Origin: an uncultured Alloprevotella sp. | Lineage (GTDB): Bacteria > Bacteroidota > Bacteroidia > Bacteroidales > Bacteroidaceae | Direction: 5' to 3' | DNA length: 33,875 bases | Assembly (NCBI GenBank): GCA_944320745.1 | Contig: CALUIN010000045.1 | Span: forward strand, 1-33,875 | In this document: positions 1 to 6,972 of the stretch, in pieces | Position numbering within the stretch: position 1 is the stretch's first letter | How the letters are laid out: each line of letters opens with the position of its first letter | Made by a program: the position numbers and the translations under genes | The notes under the pieces: generated by a model | What the model saw: only the letters and a program-made list of their open reading frames with translations | Database searches by the model: none | What the model was told of the DNA's origin: nothing

Positions 1-223
1 GGAGGATTTTCTGGTTGCGCTGCTGCACGTCTTTTTCCAGTTCAGACTTCTTATTGAGGAATTTTTCCTTCACCTCCAAGAGTTTTTTCTCCTTTATCAC
101 TTCTGCCTCTTTGGCTGCTTCGTCAAGGGTTTTGTTGTACTTACTTTTCAGGATGTACCGGAAAATGGCAAATCCTAATCCGCCGCCGATAAAAAAGGCT
201 ACTATTATCCATAAAGTATCCAT
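1..223 (-). CDS. rny: Ribonuclease Y, N-terminal part (cut by window edge)
   Basis: Reading the minus strand from the ATG at 223-221 gives about 74 codons before the window ends. The protein opens with [15 protein letters not shown], a single N-terminal membrane helix with a glycine patch, and continues into a highly charged Lys/Glu helix ([18 protein letters not shown]). This is the layout of RNase Y: membrane anchor, long coiled coil, then KH and HD domains, which would lie beyond the left edge. RNase Y is a membrane-tethered endoribonuclease that starts mRNA decay. It follows zapA by 45 nt on the same strand, an order I know from other Bacteroidales, so the two are probably cotranscribed. 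The catalytic domains cannot be seen, so the call rests on the anchor, coiled coil and context. Confidence 0.85.
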   Translation of the reverse strand, partial: MDTLWIIVAFFIGGGLGFAIFRYILKSKYNKTLDEAAKEAEVIKEKKLLEVKEKFLNKKSELEKDVQQRNQKIL

Positions 224-268
224 TGTCTTGATATGTATTTGTGGTTTCTTCGTTAGTTGTTGGGGGGC

Positions 269-625
269 TTACGCCCGGCCGTTGGCGTCGGGCAGCTGCC
301 CCGTCTCAGGGGTGTCGCTGCCTTGCGGCAGGCCCTTGAGTGCTTCCTCCACTTCGGCCGTGAGGGTCGCTATGGCCTGGCGATAGGGCTCGGTTGCGTT
401 GAGCTGTTCCAGTTGCAGAACGTTTACGGCAAAATCGAGCAGCGCTACGGACATGTAGTTCTCGTAACCTTGGTTGGGATATGCCGTCTGGTAGCGTGCC
501 AGTTTCTCGTTAATCTGCTTGGCTGCCTTCCGGAACACTTCTTCCTGGTCGCGACGGATGGAGATGGGGAACACCTGCTTGCCGATCATCAACTGTATGA
601 CGAACTTGTCCTGGCTCTCGTTCAT
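269..625 (-). CDS. zapA: Cell division protein ZapA
   Basis: A 118-residue protein starting [20 protein letters not shown]. ZapA binds FtsZ and promotes Z-ring bundling at midcell in the cytoplasm. It has the expected two-part layout: a small N-terminal alpha/beta head (about residues 1-45, with [17 protein letters not shown]) and a C-terminal helix (about 60-105, [14 protein letters not shown]) that forms the dimer coiled coil; the tail is low-complexity. An in-frame ATG lies 33 nt upstream (658) but would overlap the preceding gene by 20 nt, while the start at 625 leaves a 13-nt gap and matches the usual beginning of the family. It sits between a ZapB-like coiled-coil gene and rny. Confidence 0.85.
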   Translation of the reverse strand: MNESQDKFVIQLMIGKQVFPISIRRDQEEVFRKAAKQINEKLARYQTAYPNQGYENYMSVALLDFAVNVLQLEQLNATEPYRQAIATLTAEVEEALKGLPQGSDTPETGQLPDANGRA

Positions 626-638
626 ATTCTGCCCGCTC

Positions 639-932
639 TTAAACGTTGAGTAGAGCAATGCAACGGTCGACCTCGCGTATCAGTCTGCTGATGCGCAGTT
701 TTGCGTCCTTCATGTCGTTGTCGCTGATGCTCATCATTTTGGCTAATTTCAGTTTGGAATAGTCGTCGCGCAGACGTTCGTTTTCAGCGTGCAACTGTTC
801 AGCCCTCAGTTGAAGGTCCTCCAACTGAGTGCGTAGCTGCGCGTTTTCCCGTTGCGCATCCCGGTATTGCAGTATCAGCTGCCTTACGCGGGTTTCGAAA
901 TGCCGTACGGCGCTTTCTTCTTCCTTGGTCAT
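639..932 (-). CDS. Small coiled-coil protein upstream of zapA (ZapB-like)
   Basis: A 97-residue, almost entirely helical protein. Residues 1-65 show heptad-like spacing of Leu with many Glu, Gln and Arg ([37 protein letters not shown]), so a coiled coil is clear; a shorter helix ends the protein ([21 protein letters not shown]). There is no signal peptide. The gene lies 13 nt upstream of zapA on the same strand. A coiled-coil protein encoded next to ZapA suggests a division-ring role like that of gammaproteobacterial ZapB, but this is inferred from context and architecture, not from a sequence match. Any small coiled-coil scaffold would look similar. Confidence 0.7.
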   Translation of the reverse strand: MTKEEESAVRHFETRVRQLILQYRDAQRENAQLRTQLEDLQLRAEQLHAENERLRDDYSKLKLAKMMSISDNDMKDAKLRISRLIREVDRCIALLNV

Positions 933-959
933 TGCGACGATGCTTCCGCATTAGTGCGT

Positions 960-1601
960 TTACTTCTTTTCCTCTGTGTCGTGAGGTTTCGGCTCTTTTT
1001 TGGCAAGGATGACCACGTTGTAAACGTATTCACTCATCCATGCCCCGCTGTAGCCCAGCTTGTGCTGGTATTGGCGGATGGTCATGCAGGCTTTCCGCAC
1101 GTCGTCCTTTTTCCAGTTGTCCTTTGTGAGAATGTCGTTCACGGTCTTCTCCGCCATGGTGCGCAGCGCCTTCTTCATGAAATTGGGCACGCGGAATTTC
1201 CACTTCATCAGGTTGCCCATGAGCATCATGAGGTCCTGGGAGAAACCCTGGAAGAGGAATAGATAGTTGCGGATCTCGTTTACGTTCCGGCAGTTCTTCT
1301 TTATGCTGGCGTCAATTTCCCGAAAGAATGAATCGGACAGGCCATAGATCTCCGAGAGCATCTTCTTGCAATGTTTCTTCTCGCCTAAGCCCAATTTGTT
1401 GTTGAGCGTAGGGACGTGGAGCGTTTGCTTGAATACGCGCAGGTCCGGCAGGACGGCGAGGTTGCTTATGCCCAAGTTGGCCGCCATGACGGCTTGATAG
1501 TAAACGCGTATCAAAGTCATGAAGTCCTCTATGCCGCCGACCCGCCAGCCTTTCTCGCTTTCGGACGGTTGCTTTTTTAGTATTTTTGAAAATATTCCCA
1601 T
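960..1601 (-). CDS. Conserved hypothetical protein of Bacteroidales type
   Basis: A 213-residue soluble protein with no signal peptide or membrane helix. It is rich in Lys and aromatic/Met residues, with a predicted mainly helical centre (residues 60-165: KKHCKKMLSEIYGLSDSFFR, NEIRNYLFLFQGFSQDLMML) and a charged, disordered tail (EPKPHDTEEKK). I do not recognise a named domain and see no catalytic motif. A good Bacteroidota promoter lies upstream (-7 box at 1627-1635), so the gene probably begins a transcript. It ends 27 nt before the coiled-coil gene and could be the first gene of an operon with zapA and rny; this would hint at a cell-envelope or division-related role, but only by neighbourhood. 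Confidence 0.7.
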   Translation of the reverse strand: MGIFSKILKKQPSESEKGWRVGGIEDFMTLIRVYYQAVMAANLGISNLAVLPDLRVFKQTLHVPTLNNKLGLGEKKHCKKMLSEIYGLSDSFFREIDASIKKNCRNVNEIRNYLFLFQGFSQDLMMLMGNLMKWKFRVPNFMKKALRTMAEKTVNDILTKDNWKKDDVRKACMTIRQYQHKLGYSGAWMSEYVYNVVILAKKEPKPHDTEEKK

Positions 1602-1626
1602 GTTGTGATTAAAGAAAACTTTGTCT

Positions 1627-1658
1627 GCAAAGTTACGTTTTTTTTTCGTAGTAACAAC
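1627..1658 (-). promoter_or_regulatory. Promoter for the 213-aa hypothetical gene
   Basis: On the minus strand the -7 box TAACTTTG (within 1627-1635) fits the Bacteroidota consensus TAnnTTTG exactly, and GTTG lies 19 nt upstream (1655-1658), three of four bases of the TTTG -33 box. The start codon at 1601 follows about 26 nt after the -7 box. Confidence 0.65.
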
Positions 1659-1825
1659 GTTCCGGGCAGTTATATAGCTGCTGGACCTTAGGCTTTCCCT
1701 CTCTCTTGTTCGTTTTTTTGTGCAGGTGCGGCGGTTGTGGACATTGCCATGGGCTGTTGCGTGGCCTTTGCGCGCAGTGTCGTGTGAACGGTGCAGACAA
1801 GGCGCACGGCGCCCGGCGGCTTTTC

Positions 1826-1848
1826 CCCGACATATCCGGAATGTCGGG
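1826..1848. repeat. Short inverted repeat
   Basis: CCCGACAT (1826-1833) and ATGTCGGG (1841-1848) form a perfect 8-bp stem around a 7-nt loop. The plus strand continues ATTTTA, a weak terminator tail, but no plus-strand gene ends here, and the minus-strand side has no T tract. Role unknown; it lies in the spacer between the der operon and the next minus-strand gene. Confidence 0.5.
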
Positions 1849-1886
1849 ATTTTACGCTTCCCGCCGAGGCTGGAGTCCTAAGCGCC

Positions 1887-2005
1887 GGGGATAGGGCGCG
1901 TCGGCACGGGGATAGGGCGCGTCGGCACGGGGATAGGGCGCGTCGGCACGGGGATAGGGCGCGTCGGCACGGGGATAGGGCGTGTCGGCACGGGGATAGG
2001 GCGCA
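1887..2005. repeat. 21-bp tandem repeat, about 5.6 copies
   Basis: The unit GGGGATAGGGCGCGTCGGCA plus C (21 bp) runs from 1887 without spacers: copies at 1887-1907, 1908-1928, 1929-1949, 1950-1970 are identical, the fifth (1971-1991) has one C-to-T change in CGCG, and a partial sixth ends near 2004. It fills the middle of a 492-nt spacer (1602-2093) between the lipoprotein gene behind der and the 213-aa hypothetical. Because 21 is divisible by three, open frames with a heptapeptide repeat exist on both strands, but neither has a credible start, context or composition of a gene. The near identity suggests recent expansion by slippage. The rest of the spacer is GC-rich and shows only the short inverted repeat at 1826-1848 and the promoter at 1627. 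Confidence 0.93.
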
Positions 2006-2093
2006 TGTGTGCTGTGCAGAGCAGGAGAGGCGGAAGGGCGGCGGACGCATTGCTGCCGCGGTGGGCGTGAGGTCAGCGGGCAGTTGCTGTGTT

Positions 2094-2501
2094 TTATCTG
2101 AGACGCCAGCTCTTGCCGTCGTGTACGAAGTGGAGCTGTATGTTTTCGCTGTCTCCGTTCTCGTAGCTTATCCGGAGCAACGCGCTGGCTGTGTGGCTGG
2201 CAGTATCGGTCGTTACGGACGTGACGCTGGCCGAACAGACGGGGCCGTTGTCCTTTCGCTGGTCGGCGGCGTGCTGCCTGAACAGAATGACCATTTGTTC
2301 GCGATAGGATTCCGGCTGCCGGTCGCAGGAGAGCATTTGTCCTACGTAGGCGTCGTAGTCCCCCTTCATGTAAAGATTGAAGGTCTGGAGTACTTCTTGG
2401 GATGAAAGAGGAGAAAGAGCGGCCGGCTGGCGCTCTTCCTCCTTGTTCTGGCTACAGGATAGCGCCAGCAGACTGGCGCATATGAGTGTGGGTATTTTCA
2501 T
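2094..2501 (-). CDS. Small putative lipoprotein, DUF4878/NTF2-like fold suspected
   Basis: A 135-residue protein beginning [20 protein letters not shown]. The hydrophobic stretch followed by LALSC is a plausible lipobox with Cys16 as the lipidated residue, so it is probably anchored in the outer membrane facing the periplasm. The mature part begins with a Glu-rich linker, then a segment ([20 protein letters not shown]) and strands ending [11 protein letters not shown] that resemble the small NTF2-like lipoproteins annotated DUF4878 in Bacteroidota; this is a resemblance only. The ATG overlaps the der stop codon as ATGA, so translation is coupled to der. Much longer reading from upstream is just der in another frame. 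It appears to end the DUF177-to-der transcript. Confidence 0.75.
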   Translation of the reverse strand: MKIPTLICASLLALSCSQNKEEERQPAALSPLSSQEVLQTFNLYMKGDYDAYVGQMLSCDRQPESYREQMVILFRQHAADQRKDNGPVCSASVTSVTTDTASHTASALLRISYENGDSENIQLHFVHDGKSWRLR

Positions 2502-3811
2502 TTCTGGCGTATGAAAATGCGGATCGGCGTACCGGTGAAATCCCATTTCTCGCGGATTTTGTTTTCCAGGAAACGGCGGTACGGCTCTTTGACGTACTGG
2601 GGCAAGTTGGCGTAGAACACGAACGAAGGTATCTCCGTGTTGGGCAGCTGTGCGCAGTATTTTATCTTGATGTATTTGCCTTTGATCGAGGGTGGTGGGT
2701 AGGCTTCGATGAGCGGCAGCATCTCTTCGTTGAGCTTGGACGTGCCGACGTTCCGCTTCCGGTTGAGATAGGCCTGCTTGGCCGTCTCGAGCACCTTGAA
2801 GATGCGCTGCTTGGTGAGCGCCGAGGCAAAGATGATGTCGAAATCCGTGAATGGCGACATGCGCTTGCGGATGGCGTCGGCAAAGAACTGGATGGCTTTC
2901 GTGCTTTTGTCCTCTATCAGGTCCCATTTGTTGACCACGACGACGAGGCTTTTCCGGTTGCGCTGGATGACTTGCACGATGTTCATGTCCTGTGCCTCTA
3001 TGCCGCGCGTGGCGTCGATGAGGAGAATGCACACGTCGGAGTGCTCGATGGCGCGGATGGAGCGCATCACGGAGTAGAACTCCAGGTCTTCCGTCACTTT
3101 GTTCTTCTTGCGTATGCCGGCCGTGTCGACCAGGTAAAAGTCGAAGCCGAACTTGTCGTAGCGGGTCAGGATGCTGTCGCGCGTGGTGCCGGCTATGTCG
3201 GTGACGATGTGGCGGTCCTCGCCAATGAAGGAGTTGATGAGGCTGCTTTTTCCTACGTTCGGGCGGCCTACCACGGAAAAGCGCGGCAGGTCGTCGGTTC
3301 GTTCCTGCTCGCCCTGCTTGCCGAGTTTTTCGGTCAGTACATCCAATAGTTCGCCCGTGCCGCTGCCGGTGGCTGCGGATATGCAGTAGGGCTCGCCCAG
3401 ACCGAGCGAATAGAACTCAGCGGCCTCGTAGCGCTCAATGTTGTTGTCGGTCTTGTTGGCGCAGAGGATGACGGGCGTATGGGTCTGCCGCAAGATCTTG
3501 GCCACTTGTGCGTCGAGGTCGGTGCAGCCGTTCTTCACGTCAACCAGAAACAGGATGGCATCGGCCTCTTGTGTGGCTATGAGTACTTGCTTTCGGATTT
3601 CTTCTTCAAAGATGTCGTCGGAATTTACGACCCAACCGCCGGTGTCGACGATGGAAAATTCCTGCCCGCCCCATTCGCATTTGCCGTATTGCCGGTCACG
3701 CGTTGTGCCGGCTTCATCGCTGACAATGGCTTGCCGCGTTCCGGTCAGGCGGTTGAAAAGGGTTGATTTTCCTACGTTGGGACGTCCTACGATGGCGACT
3801 AATTTGGACAT
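2498..3811 (-). CDS. der: Ribosome-assembly GTPase Der (EngA)
   Basis: A 437-residue protein of normal Der length with two tandem GTPase domains and a C-terminal KH-like domain. First P-loop GRPNVGKST at residues 9-17, switch DTGG at 56-59, and NKTD at 119-122. Second P-loop GRPNVGKSS at 182-190, DTAG at 229-232, NKWD at 294-297. The KH-like part (about 350-437) carries the basic surface KGKYIKIKY used for rRNA binding. Der helps mature the 50S subunit in the cytoplasm and is essential in most bacteria. It lies 77 nt behind era and overlaps the next lipoprotein gene by four bases. All key residues are present. Confidence 0.98.
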   Translation of the reverse strand: MSKLVAIVGRPNVGKSTLFNRLTGTRQAIVSDEAGTTRDRQYGKCEWGGQEFSIVDTGGWVVNSDDIFEEEIRKQVLIATQEADAILFLVDVKNGCTDLDAQVAKILRQTHTPVILCANKTDNNIERYEAAEFYSLGLGEPYCISAATGSGTGELLDVLTEKLGKQGEQERTDDLPRFSVVGRPNVGKSSLINSFIGEDRHIVTDIAGTTRDSILTRYDKFGFDFYLVDTAGIRKKNKVTEDLEFYSVMRSIRAIEHSDVCILLIDATRGIEAQDMNIVQVIQRNRKSLVVVVNKWDLIEDKSTKAIQFFADAIRKRMSPFTDFDIIFASALTKQRIFKVLETAKQAYLNRKRNVGTSKLNEEMLPLIEAYPPPSIKGKYIKIKYCAQLPNTEIPSFVFYANLPQYVKEPYRRFLENKIREKWDFTGTPIRIFIRQK

Positions 3812-3888
3812 GTCGGTTGTTTGAGATGTTGGAACTGTGTTATATATAAGGGGGCCAGACGCATATCTCTGGCAGAGCGGGCGCGGCG

Positions 3889-4773
3889 TTACGGGTCAAG
3901 CCGGTAGCCGTAGGCTTCCAGGCGTTGGGCGGAGTTTCGCCAGTTGCGGTCAACCTTTACGAAGATTTCCAGATAGATGTGCTTGGCAAAGAACTTCTCC
4001 AGTGCTTTGCGCGCTTCGGTCGAAATCTTTTTCAGGGCGTAGCCGTTGTGTCCGATGATGATGCCCTTCTGGCTCTCGCGCTCCACATAGATGATGGCAT
4101 TAATGTGTATGCTCTTCTCGCTTTCCTTGAAGCGCTCCACGGCGACCTCTACGGCGTAGGGAATTTCTTTGTCGTAGTAGAGCAGTATCTTCTCGCGGAT
4201 GATTTCTGTGACGAAGAAGCGTGCCGGCTTGTCCGTCAGTTGATCCTTGTCGAAATAGGGTGGCGAGTCGGGCAGCAATTCCTTGATGCGCTTGACCACG
4301 GCATCGACGTTGAAGCGGGCCTTGGCTGAGACGGGGATGATTTCAGCCTGCGGCAGGAGCTTGTGCCATTGGTCCACCAGCACCTCGAGCTGTCCTTGGT
4401 TGGACAGGTCTATCTTGTTGATGAGCACCAGAACAGGGACTTTCATCTTTCGGATTTCCTCGATGAAGTCTTCGTTCTTGTCCGGCGTCTCGATGACGTC
4501 GGTGATGTAGAGCAGGACGTCGGCGTCCTGCAGGGCGGACTCGGAATAGGCACGCATGGATTCCTGCAGTTTGTAGCAGGGCTTCAGGACGCCAGGTGTG
4601 TCGGAGAATACGATTTGAGCGTCATCGGTGTTGATGATACCCATGATGCGGTGGCGGGTAGTCTGGGCCTTGAAGGTGGCTATGGAGATGCGTTCGCCGA
4701 CCAGCAGGTTCATGAGCGTGGACTTGCCCACGTTAGGGTTTCCCACGATATTGACGAATCCGGCTTTGTGCAT
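3889..4773 (-). CDS. era: Ribosome-assembly GTPase Era
   Basis: A 294-residue Era. The P-loop GNPNVGKST is at residues 11-19, the switch II motif DTPG at 58-61, and NKID at 119-122; the C-terminal KH domain has the loop [18 protein letters not shown] around 233-250. Era binds the 3' end of 16S rRNA and checks 30S maturation. The start [11 protein letters not shown] at 4773 is chosen because it matches the family and because an ATG eight codons upstream (4797) lies inside the large hairpin at 4791-4858. Era follows fabH and precedes der on the same strand, the standard Bacteroidales order, linking lipid synthesis with ribosome assembly in one transcript. Confidence 0.97.
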   Translation of the reverse strand: MHKAGFVNIVGNPNVGKSTLMNLLVGERISIATFKAQTTRHRIMGIINTDDAQIVFSDTPGVLKPCYKLQESMRAYSESALQDADVLLYITDVIETPDKNEDFIEEIRKMKVPVLVLINKIDLSNQGQLEVLVDQWHKLLPQAEIIPVSAKARFNVDAVVKRIKELLPDSPPYFDKDQLTDKPARFFVTEIIREKILLYYDKEIPYAVEVAVERFKESEKSIHINAIIYVERESQKGIIIGHNGYALKKISTEARKALEKFFAKHIYLEIFVKVDRNWRNSAQRLEAYGYRLDP

Positions 4774-4790
4774 GTGAAGATGGTATAAAG

Positions 4791-4858
4791 CAGACATGTG
4801 GCAGGCCTCATGCCGTAGTCCGCGACCGGATTACTCCATGAGGGCTACCACATGTCTG
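4791..4858. repeat. 68-nt near-perfect palindrome between fabH and era
   Basis: Left arm 4791-4822 pairs with 4827-4858 around a four-base loop: CAGACATGTGG pairs with CCACATGTCTG, CCTCATG with CATGAGG, and GTAGTCCG with CGGATTAC (one G-U). Only four of 32 positions are mismatched. It begins 8 nt after the fabH stop on the minus strand and is followed there by CTTTATACC, a weak tail, then the era start 18 nt away. It could be a transcription attenuator, an RNase processing site or a mobile palindromic repeat; the sequence alone does not decide. Confidence 0.85.
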
Positions 4859-4865
4859 TATGGTT

Positions 4866-5867
4866 TTATTTTTTACCGTCGTAAGCCCATTTGAGGTAGG
4901 CGGCGCCCCACGTGAATCCTGCACCAAAGGCGGTGAGGATGAGGTTGTCGCCCTTCTTGAGCTGTTTCTCGTAGTCCCACAAGGCGAGGGGCAACGTACC
5001 GGCGGAGGTGTTGCCGTAACGCTGGATGTTGAGCATGACCTTGTCCATGGGCACCTCAAGACGGTTGGCTACAGCCTCGATAATGCGGACGTTGGCCTGG
5101 TGAGGGATAATCCATGCGATGTTGTCCTTGTTCAGTCCGTTGCGCTGCGCGATAAGGGCGCTGGCGTCGCTCATGTTCGTGACGGCAAACTTGAACACCG
5201 TGCGGCCTTCCTGGTGCAGGTAGTGCATGCGGTGGTCAATGGTGAAGTAGGAGGGATTGCATACGGAACCGCCGGCCTTGACGCAGAGGAACGGGAGTCC
5301 CTTGCCGTCGGTGCGGAGGTAGGAGTCCTTCCAACCGAGATCTTCCTCGGAGGGCTCCACCATTGCAGCGGCGGCGCCGTCGCCGAAGATGGGGCAGGTG
5401 GCGCGGTCGCTGTAGTCGACGATGCTGGACATTTTGTCTGCGCCGCAGACGACGACTTTCTTATAGCGTCCGCTCTGCACCATGCAGGCGGCCGTGTCCA
5501 TGGCAAACAGGAAACCGCAGCAGGCGGCCTGCATGTCTATGGCGTAGGCGTTCTTCATGCCCAACCGGCCTATGACGATGGAGGAGGTAGACGGGACGTG
5601 GTAGTCCGGAGTCGTTGTGGCGACGATTACGCAGTCCACGTCCAATGGGTCGGTTCCCGTCTTTTCCAGCAGTTGCTTGATAGCCTTGCGGGCCATGTAG
5701 CTGGTGCCGAGACCTTCCTCGTTGAGAATCCGGCGTTCCTTGATACCGATGCGCGTCATGATCCACTCATCGTTGGTATCGACCATCCGGGAAAGCTCGT
5801 CGTTGTTCAGCACGTACTCAGGCACGTACCCGCCGATTCCCGTGATGATGGCGTTTATTTTTTCCAT
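4866..5867 (-). CDS. fabH: Beta-ketoacyl-ACP synthase III (FabH)
   Basis: A 333-residue enzyme that condenses acetyl-CoA with malonyl-ACP, the first step of type II fatty acid synthesis in the cytoplasm. The catalytic triad is visible: Cys116 in QAACCGF, His256 in IPHQAN and Asn286 in YGNTSAGT. The glycine-rich end [14 protein letters not shown] is typical. The start [17 protein letters not shown] at 5867 fits the family; a reading from 5936 would run into the hairpin behind rpmF. Upstream are DUF177 and rpmF, downstream era and der. plsX, which often sits between rpmF and fabH in other phyla, is absent here, as usual in this group. Confidence 0.97.
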   Translation of the reverse strand: MEKINAIITGIGGYVPEYVLNNDELSRMVDTNDEWIMTRIGIKERRILNEEGLGTSYMARKAIKQLLEKTGTDPLDVDCVIVATTTPDYHVPSTSSIVIGRLGMKNAYAIDMQAACCGFLFAMDTAACMVQSGRYKKVVVCGADKMSSIVDYSDRATCPIFGDGAAAAMVEPSEEDLGWKDSYLRTDGKGLPFLCVKAGGSVCNPSYFTIDHRMHYLHQEGRTVFKFAVTNMSDASALIAQRNGLNKDNIAWIIPHQANVRIIEAVANRLEVPMDKVMLNIQRYGNTSAGTLPLALWDYEKQLKKGDNLILTAFGAGFTWGAAYLKWAYDGKK

Positions 5868-5895
5868 AAGATGTAGTTTAGAAGACAGGATTTTT

Positions 5896-5946
5896 CTATA
5901 AAAAGAAGAGGAGAAATCCCTATTTAGGCTAGGCACTCCTCCTCTT
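5896..5946 (-). terminator. Terminator-like hairpin between rpmF and fabH
   Basis: On the minus strand AAGAGGAG (5946-5939) pairs with CTCCTCTT (5913-5906), followed directly by CTTTTTATAG. The 25-nt loop is long, so this may act as a partial terminator that lets only some transcripts continue from rpmF into fabH. Confidence 0.5.
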
Positions 5947-5957
5947 GGAAGTCTTAA

Positions 5958-6146
5958 TTACTCCGCTACTTCCTCTTTCACGATTGCCAACTTGCCTCTG
6001 TAGTATCCGCAGGTTGGGCAAACCGTGTGATAAATGTGCCATGCGCCACAGTTCGGGCAAACTGCCAAGGTGGGGGCTACGGCTTTATCATGAGTTCTGC
6101 GCTTGAGCGTTCTCGTTTTGGATTGTCTTCTTTTAGGATGTGCCAT
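5958..6146 (-). CDS. rpmF: 50S ribosomal protein L32
   Basis: A 62-residue basic protein starting MAHPKRRQSKTRTLKRRTHDK, the conserved L32 N-terminus. Two CxxC pairs (CPNCGAWH and CPTCGYY, about residues 31-50) form the zinc-binding version of L32, and the chain ends EVAE. It is a structural component of the large subunit near the peptidyl-transferase exit region. It lies 88 nt behind the DUF177 gene and 90 nt ahead of fabH; DUF177 is genetically linked with rpmF in most bacteria. Confidence 0.98.
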   Translation of the reverse strand: MAHPKRRQSKTRTLKRRTHDKAVAPTLAVCPNCGAWHIYHTVCPTCGYYRGKLAIVKEEVAE

Positions 6147-6234
6147 TTTATTATACGATTATATGATTGTTGAATTTGTGATGCCGTTCGTGCGCGCCAC
6201 CGCCGCCTGTTCGCCGTGCCAGACTTAGGCCGCC

Positions 6235-6702
6235 TTACTCTTCTTTGCGGGAATGTTCACGGAGCACGTTGAGCATTTCCTCGTTGCATGAGCCTTCATC
6301 GTGTACACGCTGTATGGGCAGGGACAATTCGATCAGTTGGAATATGTCGTCGGACATGTCGTACTCCTGCGTTCTCCGGTCTATGGTGCGGACGAAATCG
6401 GAGTCGCTTGTTTCCTCCTCGTCCATGACGAGTTTTACGTGGTCGTGAGCCTCAATCGGTATTTGCAACTCGTCGAGGCAACGGTCGCATGCCACTTTTA
6501 CGAAGCCCTTTATGGAGAAGTCTAAGCTGTAGGCCTGATTCTCGCGGTCCTTTGTGACGGTCGCGTTGACTTCAATCTCTCCTCCCGCCAAATCCTCTTG
6601 GTCCAGTTCGTTGAAAAATGCGTCCGTTAAGGAGTAACGAAACTCCCCGGGCGTATTGGAAATAGATTTCAGAGGTATTCGCGGTAGAACAGAGTTTGCC
6701 AT
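6235..6702 (-). CDS. DUF177 (YceD-like) protein, 23S rRNA accumulation family
   Basis: A 155-residue soluble protein. It shows the DUF177 pattern: an N-terminal strand/turn segment (RIPLKSISNTPGEFRYSL), a central VKVACDRCLDEL with CxxC at residues 72-75, and a C-terminal CNEEMLNVL with Cys139. Members are linked to large-subunit rRNA or L32 biogenesis in bacteria and plants. The start MANSVLPRIPLKS is chosen by the family's beginning; the reading extends upstream another 46 codons, but a perfect -7 box lies only 8 nt upstream of this ATG, so the longer form would start before the promoter. It is the first gene of the DUF177-rpmF-fabH-era-der transcript. Confidence 0.88.
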   Translation of the reverse strand: MANSVLPRIPLKSISNTPGEFRYSLTDAFFNELDQEDLAGGEIEVNATVTKDRENQAYSLDFSIKGFVKVACDRCLDELQIPIEAHDHVKLVMDEEETSDSDFVRTIDRRTQEYDMSDDIFQLIELSLPIQRVHDEGSCNEEMLNVLREHSRKEE

Positions 6703-6710
6703 ATCGGGTG

Positions 6711-6718
6711 CAAAGATA
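6711..6718 (-). promoter_or_regulatory. -7 box of the DUF177-rpmF-fabH promoter
   Basis: TATCTTTG on the minus strand matches TAnnTTTG exactly. The ATG at 6702 follows after only 8 nt, so the transcript should be leaderless or nearly so. No good -33 box is seen at the usual distance. Confidence 0.6.
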
Positions 6719-6904
6719 CAATTTTTTTTCTTTACACGTACTTTCCCGGATATAATTTGCGTGAAGCCCTGCTGTATAGGTCCGGAGAACGGGCGCCTGG
6801 CCTGTAGAGCGCTTTCGGAACCCGCGCGGCTAGGCGCCAATCTGCCCCCGGGCAGCCGGCCGGTCGCGCGGCCCGGGTCGCGGCATGCTGGGATACGTAT
6901 GCAG

Positions 6905-6943
6905 GAAGCGCCCGCTCTGCACGGAGCGGGCGCTTCTCTTTTT
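6905..6943 (+). terminator. Strong hairpin with T tract on the plus strand
   Basis: GAAGCGCCCGCTC (6905-6917) and GAGCGGGCGCTTC (6924-6936) form a perfect 13-bp stem with a 6-nt loop, followed by TCTTTTT. The T tract is on the plus strand, although the flanking genes are on the minus strand. The hairpin sits 36 nt behind the M60 stop, so it may also cap the 3' end of that mRNA. The stretch 6719-6904 is otherwise GC-rich with no gene. Confidence 0.75.
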
Positions 6944-6972
6944 CAGGCTTGTACGCCGGTGTGAACACTGGG

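Noticed and set aside
1887-2005. CRISPR-like array
   Set aside because: The units are directly adjacent with no spacers between them, and no cas genes are present.
1688-2405. Open frames on both strands through the 21-bp repeat with a heptapeptide repeat
   Set aside because: They arise because the repeat length is a multiple of three; there is no plausible start, no conserved sequence, and one of them runs into the lipoprotein gene antisense.
3812-3888. GCCAGA/TCTGGC hairpin between der and era as a terminator
   Set aside because: The stem is only 6 bp, and no T tract follows on the minus strand; der and era are normally cotranscribed.
4860-5876. Long plus-strand open frame opposite fabH
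   Set aside because: It is the antisense shadow of fabH, whose minus-strand product has the complete active site.
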